This document shows, piece after piece, positions 32,881-46,049 of a stretch of 64,000 nt of DNA; within the stretch, counting starts at the first letter, position 1; each line of letters begins with the position of its first letter. Origin of the DNA: Cololabis saira (lineage: Eukaryota > Chordata > Actinopteri > Beloniformes > Belonidae); the NCBI RefSeq assembly GCF_033807715.1, contig NC_084607.1, positions 15,920,941-15,984,940 of the forward strand, in the 5' to 3' direction. Below the pieces are notes generated by a model that had not been told where the DNA came from, ran no database searches, and saw only the letters and a program-made list of their open reading frames with translations. The position numbers were made by a program, and so were the translations under genes.

Positions 32881-34500
32881 GATAATTTAAACGTGTTTGT
32901 TTTTCTATGGTTGTTGCACATGCGTGCTCTCTCTTTGACTATGACTGTTTAATGGTGTTGGGTTTTGTTTCCACCTCAGGTGGAGAGGCTTCACCAGATA
33001 GGAAAGTGCATTTTTCCCCCTCTCAGTCTGTGAAGCAAAAGAACATGGTGGACTTCCCACCTTGCAAGCCACAAGCATCCTCATCACAACATACGCTGTT
33101 AAGGTACTTCACTCGGGACCATTTCCTTCCAGCCTCTCACCTTCTTGATTTTTCAAGCTGTTATATCAAATCGGTTCTCGTTCCCCAGGTATCAGGTAGG
33201 GCTATTTTGTCAATTTCAGTAGCAGCGATACACATGGGGTGTCCCTGACATTAGTGCCAAAGCAATATTTGATGTCAGGGGCTGGGGACACCTGGTGGAT
33301 GACTGACAAGTGAGTGTTAAACCTTGTGTATCAGTGTACGAGAATCCAGTTGGGTCTGTGTGATGCAACTTAGCATCCGGATCATCAGAGGCTCTGTGTG
33401 GATGTCTGCATAGATCTGTCTGCAAATGTGGTGTGTCAAAAACAGTCAAACCAGGTACTAAAATAAGAACAAATACACATCTGCAGGCTTGGATATGTCA
33501 ATGTGCAAGTCTCCAGTCAAATATAATTAGGCACATTGCCCCGTCTGTGGGGGAGAGAGACTTTTATATCAGTCTGAGACCACAGTTGTAGTTCTCCTCT
33601 GGTTTGAGACCATTTTCCCGTTGTCCTCCCACTCACCGGTTGTTTAGTTTTAGGCACCAAGATCCCTCAGTTAAAGCTGCAGAACTGCTGTCATTTATGA
33701 ATCGCTCTGATTTCTTCTTTTTCTTTCTCGTAGCCCTTTATTTGTCACTTGTCCTCCTAGAGATTTCTTTTACACATAATTAGTGTCCGTATGGACCCCT
33801 ACATTTCAGCTGCAGAAAAACATTTTGTTCTCTTCTGGACTCTGATTGCTGGTGACTTTTGGTGATATCGGGAAGGATCCAGAAGAGTAATAATTTATGC
33901 TCCTTTGCAAACATCTCCTGGGATGGAGCCGCAGGGCACGGTGGTGCTCAGGCTGCTCTCGTTTGGCGTCATTCTCAGTGGAGCTCTGGTTGCCATGCCA
34001 ATCAACTAAGCCTCACCTCTGGGGTAGAACAGCTTCATCATTAGCTGTTGTTGTCACGAGGGGATATCTCTCATCCCTCCCTTCTACTCTTGCTTGCCTC
34101 GCGTCACCAGTGCAACACTTTCCAATCTACAGTATGCGCTTCAGGCATTTCTCCACCCATCCCTCGCCTGCTCGGGACCGTGTCCCTGGACTCCTCTCTA
34201 TTACCATATCATGAAATGTGCCCAAAGCCTGGAGGCAATGCAGTGTGCTGCCTGTGTCTTTAAGAGGAGAGAGAGTATCATGTGTAACAGGGAGGAAAGA
34301 AGGCATGGAGAGAGCAAGTGAGAGAGAGTGGGCGAGGGAGTGTAAATTTATCATGGGCAAAAAATGTTGCTTCATTGTTTGCTGAATGCTGAGCATCCCT
34401 GTATCGGCATGCACAGTCCTCCGAAGCGCACACTGCTGAAGAGTAGGCACATCTCTTTTATTCCCTCTTTTTTTATCCCTCTCACACACAGTCAGGCTCT
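32881..34500. other. Intergenic DNA upstream of a probable gene start, no exon seen
   Basis: No coding or repeat feature was recognised. Overlapping open frames near 33860-34320 do not resemble known proteins. Confidence 0.5.
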
Positions 34501-34521
34501 CCCAGCCAACCTCCTCCCTAA

Positions 34522-34538
34522 TACACACACACACACTT

Positions 34539-34583
<45 letters not shown>

Positions 34584-34604
34584 CTCACACACACACACAC
34601 ACAC
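34522..34604. repeat. CA dinucleotide microsatellite (interrupted)
   Basis: AC units broken by a short cttcc near 34537 and a tctct near 34582. The long Thr-His and Val-Cys frames across it are repeat artefacts. It sits about 300 bases before the putative start codon at 34902. Confidence 0.95.
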
Positions 34605-34639
34605 GTGCTTGCAGTCACACACGCGCAGTGCTGTCAGGA

Positions 34640-34901
34640 GCGCCGCTGCTGGACCACAGCCATCTCGAGAAGGAGGTTTCAGCGGAGCCGAGAGAAAGCC
34701 AAAGAGAGACAAAGGGAAGGTGGACGGTAGAAGGAGAGGAGCGAATAGCAGCGCAAGGACTGGCACGGGGAAGGAGAGACACAGCGCTTTGTGAAGAACA
34801 GAAAGAGAGGAACAGGAGGAGGGAGGAGTAGAGAGGGGAAAAAAAGAGGAGGGGACACAGGAAACGCTATCACTTTCAGCTGCAGCGGTCCGTGTCGCAG
34901 C
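34640..34901 (+). promoter_or_regulatory. Putative 5' leader of an unidentified gene
   Basis: A GC- and purine-rich stretch (gagaggagcg, ggcacgggga and gaaagagaggaacagg motifs) after the CA microsatellite leads straight to a strong start context, cgcagcATGG. Such purine-rich leaders are typical of first exons of vertebrate genes. No TATA box was seen. Confidence 0.4.
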
Positions 34902-34927
34902 ATGGGCAATGCACCATCCCAAGGCAT
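34902..34927 (+). CDS. Putative first coding exon, N-myristoylation-type start
   Basis: ATG at 34902 has A at -3 and G at +4 and reads MGNAPSQG. Gly2 and Ser6 fit an N-myristoylation signal. An in-frame TAA follows after nine codons, so the exon must splice before it. Possible donors are gcat|gtaaac (exon end 34927) or a GC-type donor aag|gcatgt (exon end 34923). Formin-like proteins begin MGNA-, and FMNL1 lies in the same human region as WNT9B, but known formin-like first exons are longer and no formin domain exon is visible downstream. I leave the identity open. Confidence 0.3.
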
Positions 34928-37900
34928 GTAAACCCGATCTCTATGCATACTTCTATAGCAGTTTGTCATCCTCTCTTCTCTGTGTTGTGCCGTCCAACCA
35001 ACTGGCGGTTCCTCCTGTCACACTGTGTGGAAACAAGGGATGGGGGGTTGGGCCGGTGGCTCCTGGAGACCGGCGTTGATTGAGGAGGGTGATGCTGCGA
35101 GGTGGCATCAGTTATTAGTAATAGTGGGTTAAGAGAGAGGTGCTGCATGGGGGAAAGGTTGTTGAGAGAGATGGGGACACTGGGTGGAGGCACCATGTGT
35201 GGGATCAACAAGAGATGGGAGGGGGCTGGTGTAGAGCACCAGGAGCATCAGTGAAGCAGGTGGTGTTGGTGTGTGTGATTGTGTTAGTGTGTGTGTGTTT
35301 AAATGAGAGGCAAAGCCATAAGTGAACTGTGACAGATTTTTGGACCGGTGTGTTGTCAAAAGCAAAGTGTGACCTGATGTGTGTTGTTGCTGGTTGCAGC
35401 TGCCGTTGCCAACCACATGGGCAACATCTGTAAAGTGAAGGTGGGTATGTCTGTGAGAGTGACAAGGATAAAAAAAGAATAAGTCAAATAAAATCAACAA
35501 GAAGCTGAACATATAGCAAGGGAATTAGACTTTGCCTTTAGTAAATGGGGGATGGTATTTTAAGGGGATGAATGGGTGGGTCATATCCCTAATGCAATCC
35601 TCTTGCTTTTTCCTTCAGGCCTCAGTTCCCTTTTTTTAATCTTTCATTCAATCCTTTTATCTTATTTTAATCTATATTATCTTCTTTCATCATCCTGCTC
35701 CTGGACCACAGGCAGCCTGTTATGGAGCTGCTGAGATATGTTACGCGTACCTTTTAGATCCCTGGGAAGAGTCAGGATAATGATTCTATATATTTCCTTT
35801 TTAACAAATGCAACCTGTGTTTCAAAGGAGGAAACTATAAACGAAAGGCAAGTCAATGTAAGAGAGGAAAAAGTGGCGATCCAAAGTAAAATATATTTGA
35901 GTCCTGTTGAAAGAATCCGAGGACATCACTATAGAAACATAAATATAACTTCTACTTTGAAGCTTCAAAGACATTAAAAAACGAGGGAAGCAAAAGAATA
36001 AATACTTACTTCTCGAGCGAGAGAGGCAACACCAAACAGCTCAGGGAATTCATCCACGCTAATTTCCCTCCCCTACTCCTCACTCCCCTTCACCTCATCT
36101 TCCTCCCCTCCTCTTCATCCCTTCCCTGCCTCTCACCAAGGGACAGTCTGGTAGTTAGTGGGTAGGAGGCAAGCGAGAAAAGAGACAGAGGATATGAAAG
36201 ACGGGGAAAGGATGAAAGGAAGTTCGAAAGAACAGAAGATAAAGAAATGGTTTGCACGGAGATGGACGGGTAAGTTGTGATGCAGGGGTCCGGCGTCAGG
36301 CAGCAGCAGCAGCATGGTTTTATTTCACAATGATGAGGGTCTAATTAGGTCATTATTTGGGGAGAGTGCTCGGGCTCAGCACTGGAATACCAAAGCAACC
36401 TGTTTGCTTGTGGGCTTGTTCTGTTTGTTGTTGAATATTGATGAGTTTGTCAGGTCACATTTTGGTGGCGACACTTTGCTATTTAGCAAATGACCTTTTA
36501 ATTTCTCCAAGATGATGTTAGAATTATTCAATCTGACAGTTTCTTCTGTCTTTTTAAACTCAGAGGCTAAAGACGGGAGACCTTGTGCTACGGCAACAGA
36601 TTTAGGCGCGTGTGTTATCTGCCTGAACTCAAAAGCTTGTCCTTGGAGTTGTGTCTGGGTTCTGTCTTGTGGGGATTGACATGAATTAGTCTGAACATGT
36701 CACCCAAGGGAGTCCTTCCTTCCTATAACGGGGATAATAGATTTGCCCTTTTTCTTGAAAAGCCCAGATCTTTTGAATAATTTGCTGAAACAAAGATTTC
36801 CAACTGTTTTGACCTGCGCTGTTCAGTGCTGTCATTGTCGTTGGATGGCACTAATTCAACAAACGCCCCTGGAGACGAGTCTGATTGTATTCAAGCCACC
36901 AGCAGGGGAGTCGTTTTTCAGAAGAGGCTTGGCTTTTCCAAAACGCCCAATAAATAAGTGCTCCATTTGCATTCAGTAGTCAGACTTTAGCCACTTCCAG
37001 TAACTGCGAATAGGAGCAATTTTACAAGCTCGTTATCATTTTGGCAGTTTGCACTTTAAGTCTAAACCGTAAAGAATAGATTAAGTGTAGTCAGCATTAA
37101 GCCCAGTGTCGGCCTGTTGGCTTACTAATGCTCGCCGTGATGTTGACTTTGTGCAGAGACTGTAGATCCTGGCAGGTTTATGTTTTCATGTTCCACCTTG
37201 CACATTCATCTGAGGTTTATGTCATCGCACATGTCTCTCTTTCTGCTGATCCTCTTTAGCGAGGAGGAGCCAGACTCGTGTGTTTGACGGGCCTGCAGTG
37301 ACTGAGATGCTGTGGTGAATGCTGAAGGGATGTTGTGGTGTATGAAAGGGGAGTACTGGTACAAAGGGGGGGGGGGGCATAGAAATGCTGGACAAGATGT
37401 GAGCAAGTATTTGATGGTATCTCTGTGAAATGTTTCAATGTGATGGTATCTTGGCCATAGACGTTCATTTTTAAACAAAAAAACTACAAATACTTTTGTC
37501 TCGACATGGGTTCAGAAATCATTTATGAGACACTCGGCTGACTGTTTCAATGTGGATGTGGGATGTGTGGTGATAGACCTCTTAATCTGTTTCTGCTTGA
37601 TTTCAGGCCTAGATTCGTCTGATTTTGGTAAAAAAAAAAAATTAAAATCATATTTTATATTGACAAGACAAGCCCTAATAAAGAAGCAATAAAAAAAATG
37701 AGATGATTGTTTTAAATCCCCTTCAGACTTGAGGCCTTGTTGAAAAATGCCGTCCAAAACCTGAGGGTTTTTTGGCAACGTCAAAGCAGGCCACTGAAAG
37801 CTGTTATTTCACAGCCTCTGGACACACTAGAAACGAGAAACATTGAATTAAAACACTTGATAAGGACTATTGTAAATGACTAACTTTTAAGCCCCTTTTC

Positions 37901-40900
37901 GTTTCTGATATATTGAATAACAATAATAATAATCATGATAGCTGTGTGCGTCGAGAATGTAGCTACGACATGTGCGTTACTCCTGGCATGATATACAAAC
38001 ACACGCATGCGCTCCATCAGGTCATAATGGGTTAAAGCCTCTGCCGAGCCGGTCTGTTTGCCATCCTTTCATATCAGTTCTGAGAGCAAAGACAGGTTGA
38101 ATACACTGGGCCTCGTCACTGTCATGCCACTGATATTTATCTTGGATGCGGGTGCACAGCCTCCGTTGGACAGTTTTGTCCTTGCCTTTGTTGGAGTCTG
38201 TTTATGTTAGATTACACCACATGTAATATGATCTGCAGCTGGAAACGTTTGTTCATTTTAAGTATGTTCTTATTGACAGCAGCACGCAGTGAATCTCGGT
38301 GAACCTGCAGCCAGATTTTTGTACTCATCCACCTGCTTATCCCCGAGGTCTGTGCCACACAAAGCCCGGTGAATGCCGCCTCGCGATTGGCTAATGATGA
38401 TGCAATGTTTTATGGGAGAGGAGCTGCATGTTTTAAGGGCATTTCTGAAGTAATTGACCCCGCTGGGGATAGCAGAACCAGACTTCTACTCATAATAAAA
38501 GTCAATCAGCTAAACAAAACGTGAAGATTATGTTCACAGCGCACGTATTTTGGAGCACATCCTCTAATTCCGAAAATGCGTTAAGCACATAATCTCTGTG
38601 TGATGGGAAAAATCTTGAAATGCAAACTAGCTGGATGTTTAGACTTCCTTCCTTCAATGTCCTTGTTCCTGAAAATGAATGTACCAAGACTTGAGCTTAC
38701 ACGTAGAGATCCACATCTGCTTGAAAGTACTGGCACATGAGGACTGAAGATATACATAGGATATTTGTTGATGTATCATAATTTCAAGAGATTACAATCA
38801 TTCAGTCAAAAATTGATTCCAAAACAATTTTGAAAAGCCTTCCCATCTGCGGGAATCTTTGTATCTTCTTTTACTCAGCCGAGATTCCTTAATAGAATTA
38901 AACGATCTAAATGTTTGTTGAGATTCCTTTATAGAATTAAACGATCTAAATGTTTGTTAATGGTTTGTGCTTTTACCCTGGGGGTGTGTGGCGTTTATGA
39001 CGAGTCTCTCACAGCTGCAGTGGTGAGCGCTCTAGTACGCTTTCAAGGTCATGAATGATTCAGTGCATTGATCAAAATCCTTGTTTCCATACCTCAACCA
39101 TGTGGACTGCACAGTCTCATGTCTGGGTGTAATGAAGGATGGAAAGTATTTTCTATAATGTCACGTTATTAAAAACAAAAAAAGGGGGGAAAATGCACAA
39201 ACGATAGTACAATCAATACAAGGTCATCTTCAGATTTTCATAAAATATGAACAGAATCCTATCGGATTCCCATTTTGTGGTTCTAATTTTGACCTTTTCA
39301 GAGCAAACGCTGATATTGAACTTCCGCTCTGACCAGGAAGTGCGGGAAGATTGTTCATAAAGTGGTTGTTCTTAAATGTCAGTGTTATTTGTCCCACTTA
39401 TTGTATAAAAAAGGAAAAGAAATCAGGTCAAACATGGTGCAAATATTGCAAACTTGTCTATTTACAAACATGATATTTATATCATTTAAAGTTTGTTTTT
39501 TTTTTCTCTGAAAAATTGTTTCTTTTTGCTATCTAACACATTTCAGTTAGGCTGTACTCGAACCCTCCTCTGGTCTCAATCAAGTCCTCTGGTCCACGGT
39601 CACTATGGACGAGTATGTAAAGAATTATGTAGTGATGCTGTTGCACACAGATGACAACATAAAAGTCACCATGTCACTAAAAATGCATTGTTATTTTTTA
39701 CTTTTTGCAGGATAGTCATTTTACAAATTTGTGAAAATGTAGTTGAATAATTATTCAAATGAGTTTGATTTAGAGAAGAAGGTGAATTACGAGGCAGACT
39801 GGGACTTACTGCTGCTGAACGAGCAGGACGGCATCAAAATCCAGCTTAAACCATTACAGCAACACAATGTTTACAACAGAAACAAAATGGACTCATTCTC
39901 CTTAATTGAGCATGAATAATTAACCCAAACCGTCAGACTGCTGTCAGACAGCCCCCCCTCTTAAGGAAACTTTGTAATTGTGCAGTCTGGTTTTCACATC
40001 GCAAATGTTAAACAATGTATGTTATCTGTTGTCATTTATCTGTTAGATACATATTTCATTTGAAAACGTGTTTTTAACAAACATTTGGCATTTTAGTTTA
40101 AAAAAAAAACTGTCAGTGTGCCATAAAAAGTTAAAAGGGTACATACTTTCATTTATAGTTAATTAATTGTCATTTTTTCCCTGGTTGAGCGCAATGCATG
40201 ATGGTACAGATGCTTGACTAGTGACTGTTGTGCGCTACCTTTGCATTGTGGGATATAATAAGTGCACTATATAGGGATTATGCACATGTATACTCAGACA
40301 GCGCTATAAAATAGTACACGTAGAATGTTGTGGACTGTTAAGAGACTAATGAGCATCAAACTTGTTTCCTTATGTAGAAATGTCCCTTTGACTCCCACAG
40401 AAGTGAAAAAAGAGCATGGAAGCTGTGCAATGGTGGAGTTGAGGAAGTTGAATCTGTCTCTGGATTGCTGGACGTCATTGAAAAGGGGATCACTTATGCT
40501 AAATGAAAAATCGTATACATCTTTTTGTTTAGGGGTTTAAACTTCTGATAATCCTTAAAAATTGAAAGAGTGTGATCATTTTCAGGTTTAGGGATAGTCA
40601 CTGCTGGCTGGCCCTAAACATGAACCTGAACATTATAAGTTAGTACTTTGAGTCATTTCTTTGCTCTGCTTGAATATCTCTCCTGAGCACAGGTCATGGT
40701 AATGTATGTATTTATTTATTTCTCTCTATAATAAGGCCCTGATGCTCTTCCTGACTTCCTGACTATCTCTTTTCAGGACTAAAGCAGACTAGGGCATTGG
40801 TATGTAAAGAAACGTCTAGTGAAGCACTTATTGATGCTGTGTTATTATCTTGCATTGAAAAACAAGAATTTTACAATAATGGTTTACCTACATTCTGATG

Positions 40901-41689
40901 CCGTCTGGTTGCACAGCAGCGGCGAGTCTCAGTCATCTCTGCCTCACAAATCAAATAATTATCTGGTATCTAGTAGATCAAGTGAGTGCACATACAATCT
41001 TATTTTATGGCACCATAGCTTTTATTTAAAAAGTAAAGATAGGAAAACTGGGGTGAAGAGAGGAGGAAAGACACACTGTAAAGGGTCACAGGTTCACACG
41101 TGTTAAAAGATGTTTTCACTGAGGTAGGAAAGTCCAGACTGATAATTAATAATCTTTGTTAATGTCCAAAAGGAACTCCATAGAAAGCTTAGGAGACCCC
41201 CCCCCTAGTATTTCTGACAGGCATCAGAGTACAGTTACATGGATGTCTGAGTTACGGCGGCTCCTGCTCCGCTGAGTTCTGAGTAAAATATCAACTATTG
41301 TTTTTGATTCACGTCAGCTGCCACTTAAACAGGTAACTCATTTATATCTGGGTGTCCACTTCACGACACCCGAAATGGATTTCATGACCTTAATAGTTAC
41401 GATCGTGAATTTGAAATTCATATTTTATTAATTAAGTTGACAGTAGTTCCTTTTCGCCTGGATTTAAGTCATCCAAGTACCTTTTTCTGGTAACCTGGAG
41501 GGCATAACTTTTGGAAAGAAGCCCTCAAATCTGGTAATTTATGAACACTATTTCAATCTAAATTCCATAAAAATTCCCCTTTAGACATAAATTCTGAGAA
41601 GAAATATGTTGTTTGTTGAATAGCTCTTAAGAAGATAGAAAAATCTGAATTTGGGATCATCTCAAGTATGGAGTATGGACTACTCCATA
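34928..41689. other. Non-coding DNA (intron of the unidentified gene or intergenic)
   Basis: No secure exon was recognised. Items of note are an exon-like segment at 35399-35440 (see findings), a pyrimidine-rich patch at 36060-36130, and a G run at 37367-37378. There is a 39-bp tandem duplication at 38881-38958 and a fragment at 40190-40320 with gcattgtgggatata and gcactatataggg that resembles remnants of miniature DNA elements. Confidence 0.5.
38881..38958. repeat. 39-bp tandem duplication
   Basis: Two adjacent copies of a unit starting gagattcctt and ending atgtttgtt, differing at one base (taatag against ttatag). Confidence 0.95.
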
Positions 41690-41958
41690 CTCCTGTTACA
41701 TTGTTTACATCCACTGTCGACACTTTACACTGACACTTTATATTTTTATTTATACCACTACAGTCACTCTATTGTAAATTTTTTTGACATTCTTATATTT
41801 ATATATTTTTTGTACATAACGAGACATGCCCCATTTATCTGTTTATTTTATTCTATTATTCTATTTGATATTTTCAACGTCTTGCTGCTCAGTTGTCTTG
41901 CAATTGCCCTTCAGGGGTAAATAAAGTTTTTCTGAGTCTGAATCTGAATCTGAATCTC
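41690..41958 (+). mobile_element. LINE 3'-end fragment with TCTGAA tail
   Basis: A T-rich 3' region (cactttatatttttattt and similar) leads to attgcccttcaggggtaaat, aaagttttt and then repeated tctgaa units. This composition is typical of the 3' ends of fish LINE-type elements. It is preceded by a perfect 10-bp hairpin agtatggagt/actccatact at 41666-41692. Confidence 0.6.
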
Positions 41959-44640
41959 AGAAAATTGCAACTAGTGCATCTCTGGATTTAAATAAAGCTT
42001 GTAATTGTTGCTGCCGCTGTTGTCCTCTGCAGGGGTATAATCAACCCCTGTCAGCTGGTAAAATCTATTTTACATCAGTTCGGATCGTGCAGACCCACCC
42101 AGTCTCCCAAAAATGTCTTTTATTGTTATGTTATTAGCTTTTATATTATCATTTGAAAAAGAGCACACAGTTAACATGATTGTAAAGGACCTAATGCGAC
42201 GCGATTCTGGAGCGCGCTGATTGTACAAGAGCACAGTATTTTCCTCCTTATCATTTCCACCCCAATACAATAATACTTTATTAACCCCTCAGGGGAAATT
42301 ATACGGCGTAGTAAATGTCAGTATTTAAAGCAGCGCAAAGGAACTTTTGTCATTTTTCGCTCTGTAGGTCCCCCTTCGCTGCTCAGTGTTGTCGTTTCTG
42401 TTTTTTTGCACGTTTCAGAACAGTCTCCTTCATCAGTTGGTTGATTTTTTTTTTTTCTTCCCTGGATTAGTCCCTGGCTCTGATGCAGCTACACTAAAAG
42501 ATGACTGCGCTCTCCGATGCGGATGTAGAAGAATATATGCAATAATTTATTTTGCTGCAAACACTCCAGAACAGCTGACTTCTGGTTATATATGAAGAAC
42601 AGCTGATATATCATAGTGTGCTGCTTTCTCAACATGATATCGATAAACAAAACGCAGTTTTTCATTTACAGTATATGTTTTGAAAGCTCCCATTCGTGTC
42701 TCAATTCAAAGTATTTTGTAGAAAACCAAAAATATTTGATCTTGCAAGAGGAAGAAAAAAACACAAGTTTGCAAGTAGTGTTATTTTGTAATTGTGCAAT
42801 AACATAAGAACACTATACGATATTCTGTATGTTATCATGAAAAGTAGTTGTTACTAAAACAGCTCAAAGTATTAGAAAGCAGCATGTGTGCATTAAAGTT
42901 GGTATATAGTAGATTAAAGAGTGAAAATCAGTAATGAAGTAGATATTCAGTATGTTTTATTTCTGAACTGTTTTGCATTAGTAAATTAGAACTTTTTGCT
43001 GAAATAAGTATTGACTGATAGTCAAATCTAGCCCTCCATTAAAAACAGGTCTGTTAATGCAGTACAAGTCGTAGTTCAGCTGTAGCCCTAAACTATACAG
43101 AGACAGAAATTAGCATCTTTAATACTCATCTTGCTACTGTTGTGCCTGTAAATATAAATTATGAATTGCAAAACAGTTCTCTAGCGATGCTTTAATATCT
43201 TTGCTAATTGTGATTTTTGCCTGTGCATTGTTACGAGAAGTGTCTTGGTGCTCTTGAAATTTAATGCACATCTTCTGTCAGAGCAGAGACCGCCTGGTTT
43301 GTCAGTTGGGTATCAGTTGGCGTCTTAATTGCTTTTTTGTTTGCTTACAGACACCCCCAGTAAATACTGGAAAATTAAATAAGATTACAGGGACATTATT
43401 GAGCCATTCCCAGGCAAAATTATTTTTCTCTCAGACATGCAATTTAATACATTTCGGTTGAATAGATCTGCCACAAATCCTATATTTAGAAAGCAGTGAT
43501 GTGTTTTTATTTCCAATTGCTGTAGATGTACCTATCTCAACTATCAGAGGTAAGAAACGTAAGTGTTATGTGGTATTGTAAGATACAATGAATTGTTCTC
43601 TGATGTAGTTGCTTATTGTCATAAATTTTATTTCAGGCGAGAGAACAAAAGAAATGACAAGATTAAAACAGTAACCTTTGTGTGCCAGATGGATGATTTG
43701 TTCAAGTATCTTCTAATGCATCCACTCCATCGCTTCTCGTGGAACAAGGAGGTCTGATATCCACGTGAACTTCAACTGGTATGATGTTGTAACTGAAATA
43801 GCAGCACACCAGCCACACTGGTTTTAATATTCAGTTGAAATGGGGCACATGGTATACATTTTCAAATACATCTGCTTCCTCCCTGCATGGGATTGGAGTA
43901 GTCTAAACATGAGAGATCGTGTTGCACTGTTCTCCTTCCCACAAGGTTGTGTTTTGTTACAAGGACAAATCTGCGGATATTATTAAACACTCGATGGCAG
44001 CTGACCGGTTAAAAGGGTTCAGCGCACGTTGGGCTCAGTCACTTATGAACATGTCATCTTCTAAGAGAAAGGAGAGCCTGATCGAACTTGTGTTTCAGTT
44101 ATCTCATTTGTGACTCCTGTTATTTCAGACTGGTTTCTGTTGAAATGTGAAGCATTAGTGCCTTTCAGAAGAAACGATGGTAACACCCTAAGGCTTTCCT
44201 AGCAGAGGTAGAGGAAATAAAGATGGGAGTGTTAGTGAGGTGTGAGCAGAGGTGGTAAAAGTCTTCTTTCCACCTGTTATTCTCCCATCACTTCTGATTT
44301 TCCTTTTAAAGACGTTCAAGCGGGAATATAAAACAGGGACTGCAGGCTCTGATGATTTTGGGCAGATTACTTTCCCTCTGCTTCCTACTGGATGTGAATA
44401 TACTTCATTTTTCCTGGTTTTCATCTCAGTGGACCCTTTCATCATTTCCACTTTCAGGCTAACGGTTGATTTATCAAAGTGTAACAAGAGATTTGATATC
44501 ACTTTGCAAATTTAGGCATCAAATATGTCTTTATTGCCTTGGAGCTCAGCTTCAGTTTGATTCTCAACTCTCCTCTGACCTCAGACAAAATTTAAACCTC
44601 ATTCATGATTACATTCAGCATCTAAATCACTTAATTATCT
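41959..44640. other. Non-coding DNA, no gene seen
   Basis: At 42262-42302 (minus sense) there is another short retroposon end, cccctgaggggttaataaag. Otherwise the stretch is unique AT-rich sequence without exons that I could recognise. Confidence 0.5.
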
Positions 44641-44649
44641 AATTTATGC

Positions 44650-44960
44650 AGTGAATACTGGGTGTGGAGTCTATCCCAACTGTTATGGGGCCAGAGGTGA
44701 GTTACACTGTGGACAGCTTACCAATCCATCGCAAAGAGACAAACAAGCATGCACACTCACACTTCTGCCTGCAAACACCTTACGGTCACCATTAAACCAA
44801 CAGTGCATGTTTGTGGACAGTGACAGAAAGCTGAGTATTCGTAGAGAACCCACACTGGCACATGCAGAACATGCGAATGGCACACGAGACGGCTCCAGCT
44901 AAGACTCCACCGGGGAACCATCTTGTTGTGAATCTATAGCGCTCCTCTTCTACATGTGAC
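44650..44960 (-). repeat. Ubiquitous teleost dispersed repeat, diverged copy (minus)
   Basis: The plus strand reads ggagtctatcccaactgtta, acagcttaccaatccatcgc, cacactcacacttctgcc, and finally accatcttgttgtgaatcta. This is a mutated complement of the very common fish repeat that starts gcacggtggtgcagtggtta. The open frame across it (44651-44902) is therefore not a gene. Confidence 0.75.
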
Positions 44961-45727
44961 TCCTAATATCTGCAGCAAGGAAAGCCCAGCTCTGCTGCAA
45001 CTTTGTGGATGCCGTTTCATTTCCTTCCTCATTTTCCCCAGCAGGAGCTTCTTTTCTCTCAAGGAAACCCATTCCCGCCTTATCGCCCACTAATATGCAT
45101 AGAATGAGTTAAAACTGCCAGAGAAGCAGATATGGACTTGAATTATCCAGGAGTCCAGCCAAGCTTGAAAAAAAAAAAGGATTTTCTTTAACCGGGGTCA
45201 GAGGAATTGCAAACCTTGCGTGTGAAATTCAGGGATGGACCCAAACCCGCTGCCATAAAGTATTAGAGCATTGAGTATGAAAAGGTCAGACCTGTTTCAC
45301 GGTGAGACAAACATGCATCCCTCTGGTTCATTTGACGTTGCCTTGCATGTTCTGATCTGATCAACATGCAGATCCTCGATTTGCAGAAGAGAAGGCATTT
45401 TCTAAACTGTAGTTCACTGATGCTTAGATAGGTAGAGAGGGGGAAGATGGCTGCTCTTGTTGATCGCTGATCGTGTGCAACTAACTCACAAGTTCAGATA
45501 TTTTAAAAGTAAATGTAATCCTGCATAGATTACCCTGTTAATATGTGCATAATAATGCAAAATTGATTCAATATTGATTGTGAATGTACCGTATTAATAA
45601 ATGTTAACTGGCATATGCTTTCTATCATAATAATCAGTTTTGAGATACTATATCTATTGTATGTGCTTGAAGTGTTTCATTTTGACACCGACAGAGGCCT
45701 AAACTAAATTTACGGTAATCAGTGTTG

Positions 45728-45860
45728 TGCTTGTTATTCATCCATCCATTTTCTATACCGTTCAGGACCCTGGACAGGTCCCCAGTCTATCACAGGCCCA
45801 CCAAGAAACAATTAAATCAAACAACCAAACACACTCACACTCAGTTATATCACACCAAAA
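45728..45860 (-). repeat. Same teleost dispersed repeat, partial copy
   Basis: Begins with the characteristic catccatccattttctata end, then jumps to ccctggacaggtccccagt and acacactcacactcagtt. Part of the central body is deleted. Confidence 0.7.
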
Positions 45861-46049
45861 ACTGCCAATTGTGCCTTTTCTTCTCAAATGTGCATGTGTG
45901 CCTGTGAAAACCCAGATAAAGCCCTATTCATATGGGATTTCTATACATTGGGAAATCTGTATATGGAACAAAACAGAGCTGTGAGAAGATATGGGAAAGC
46001 ATGGCATAGGAAAACAGAAGTTTTTAATTTAAAAGCGTCTAGAGTTGGA

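Noticed and set aside
34127..34922. Open frames of 130-163 codons rich in Thr-His or Val-Cys
   Set aside because: They depend on the CA microsatellite and low-complexity purine sequence; codon content shows no conserved protein.
44651..44902. 83-codon frame MNTGCGVYPNCYGARGEL
   Set aside because: It is the translation of a diverged copy of a common teleost dispersed repeat.
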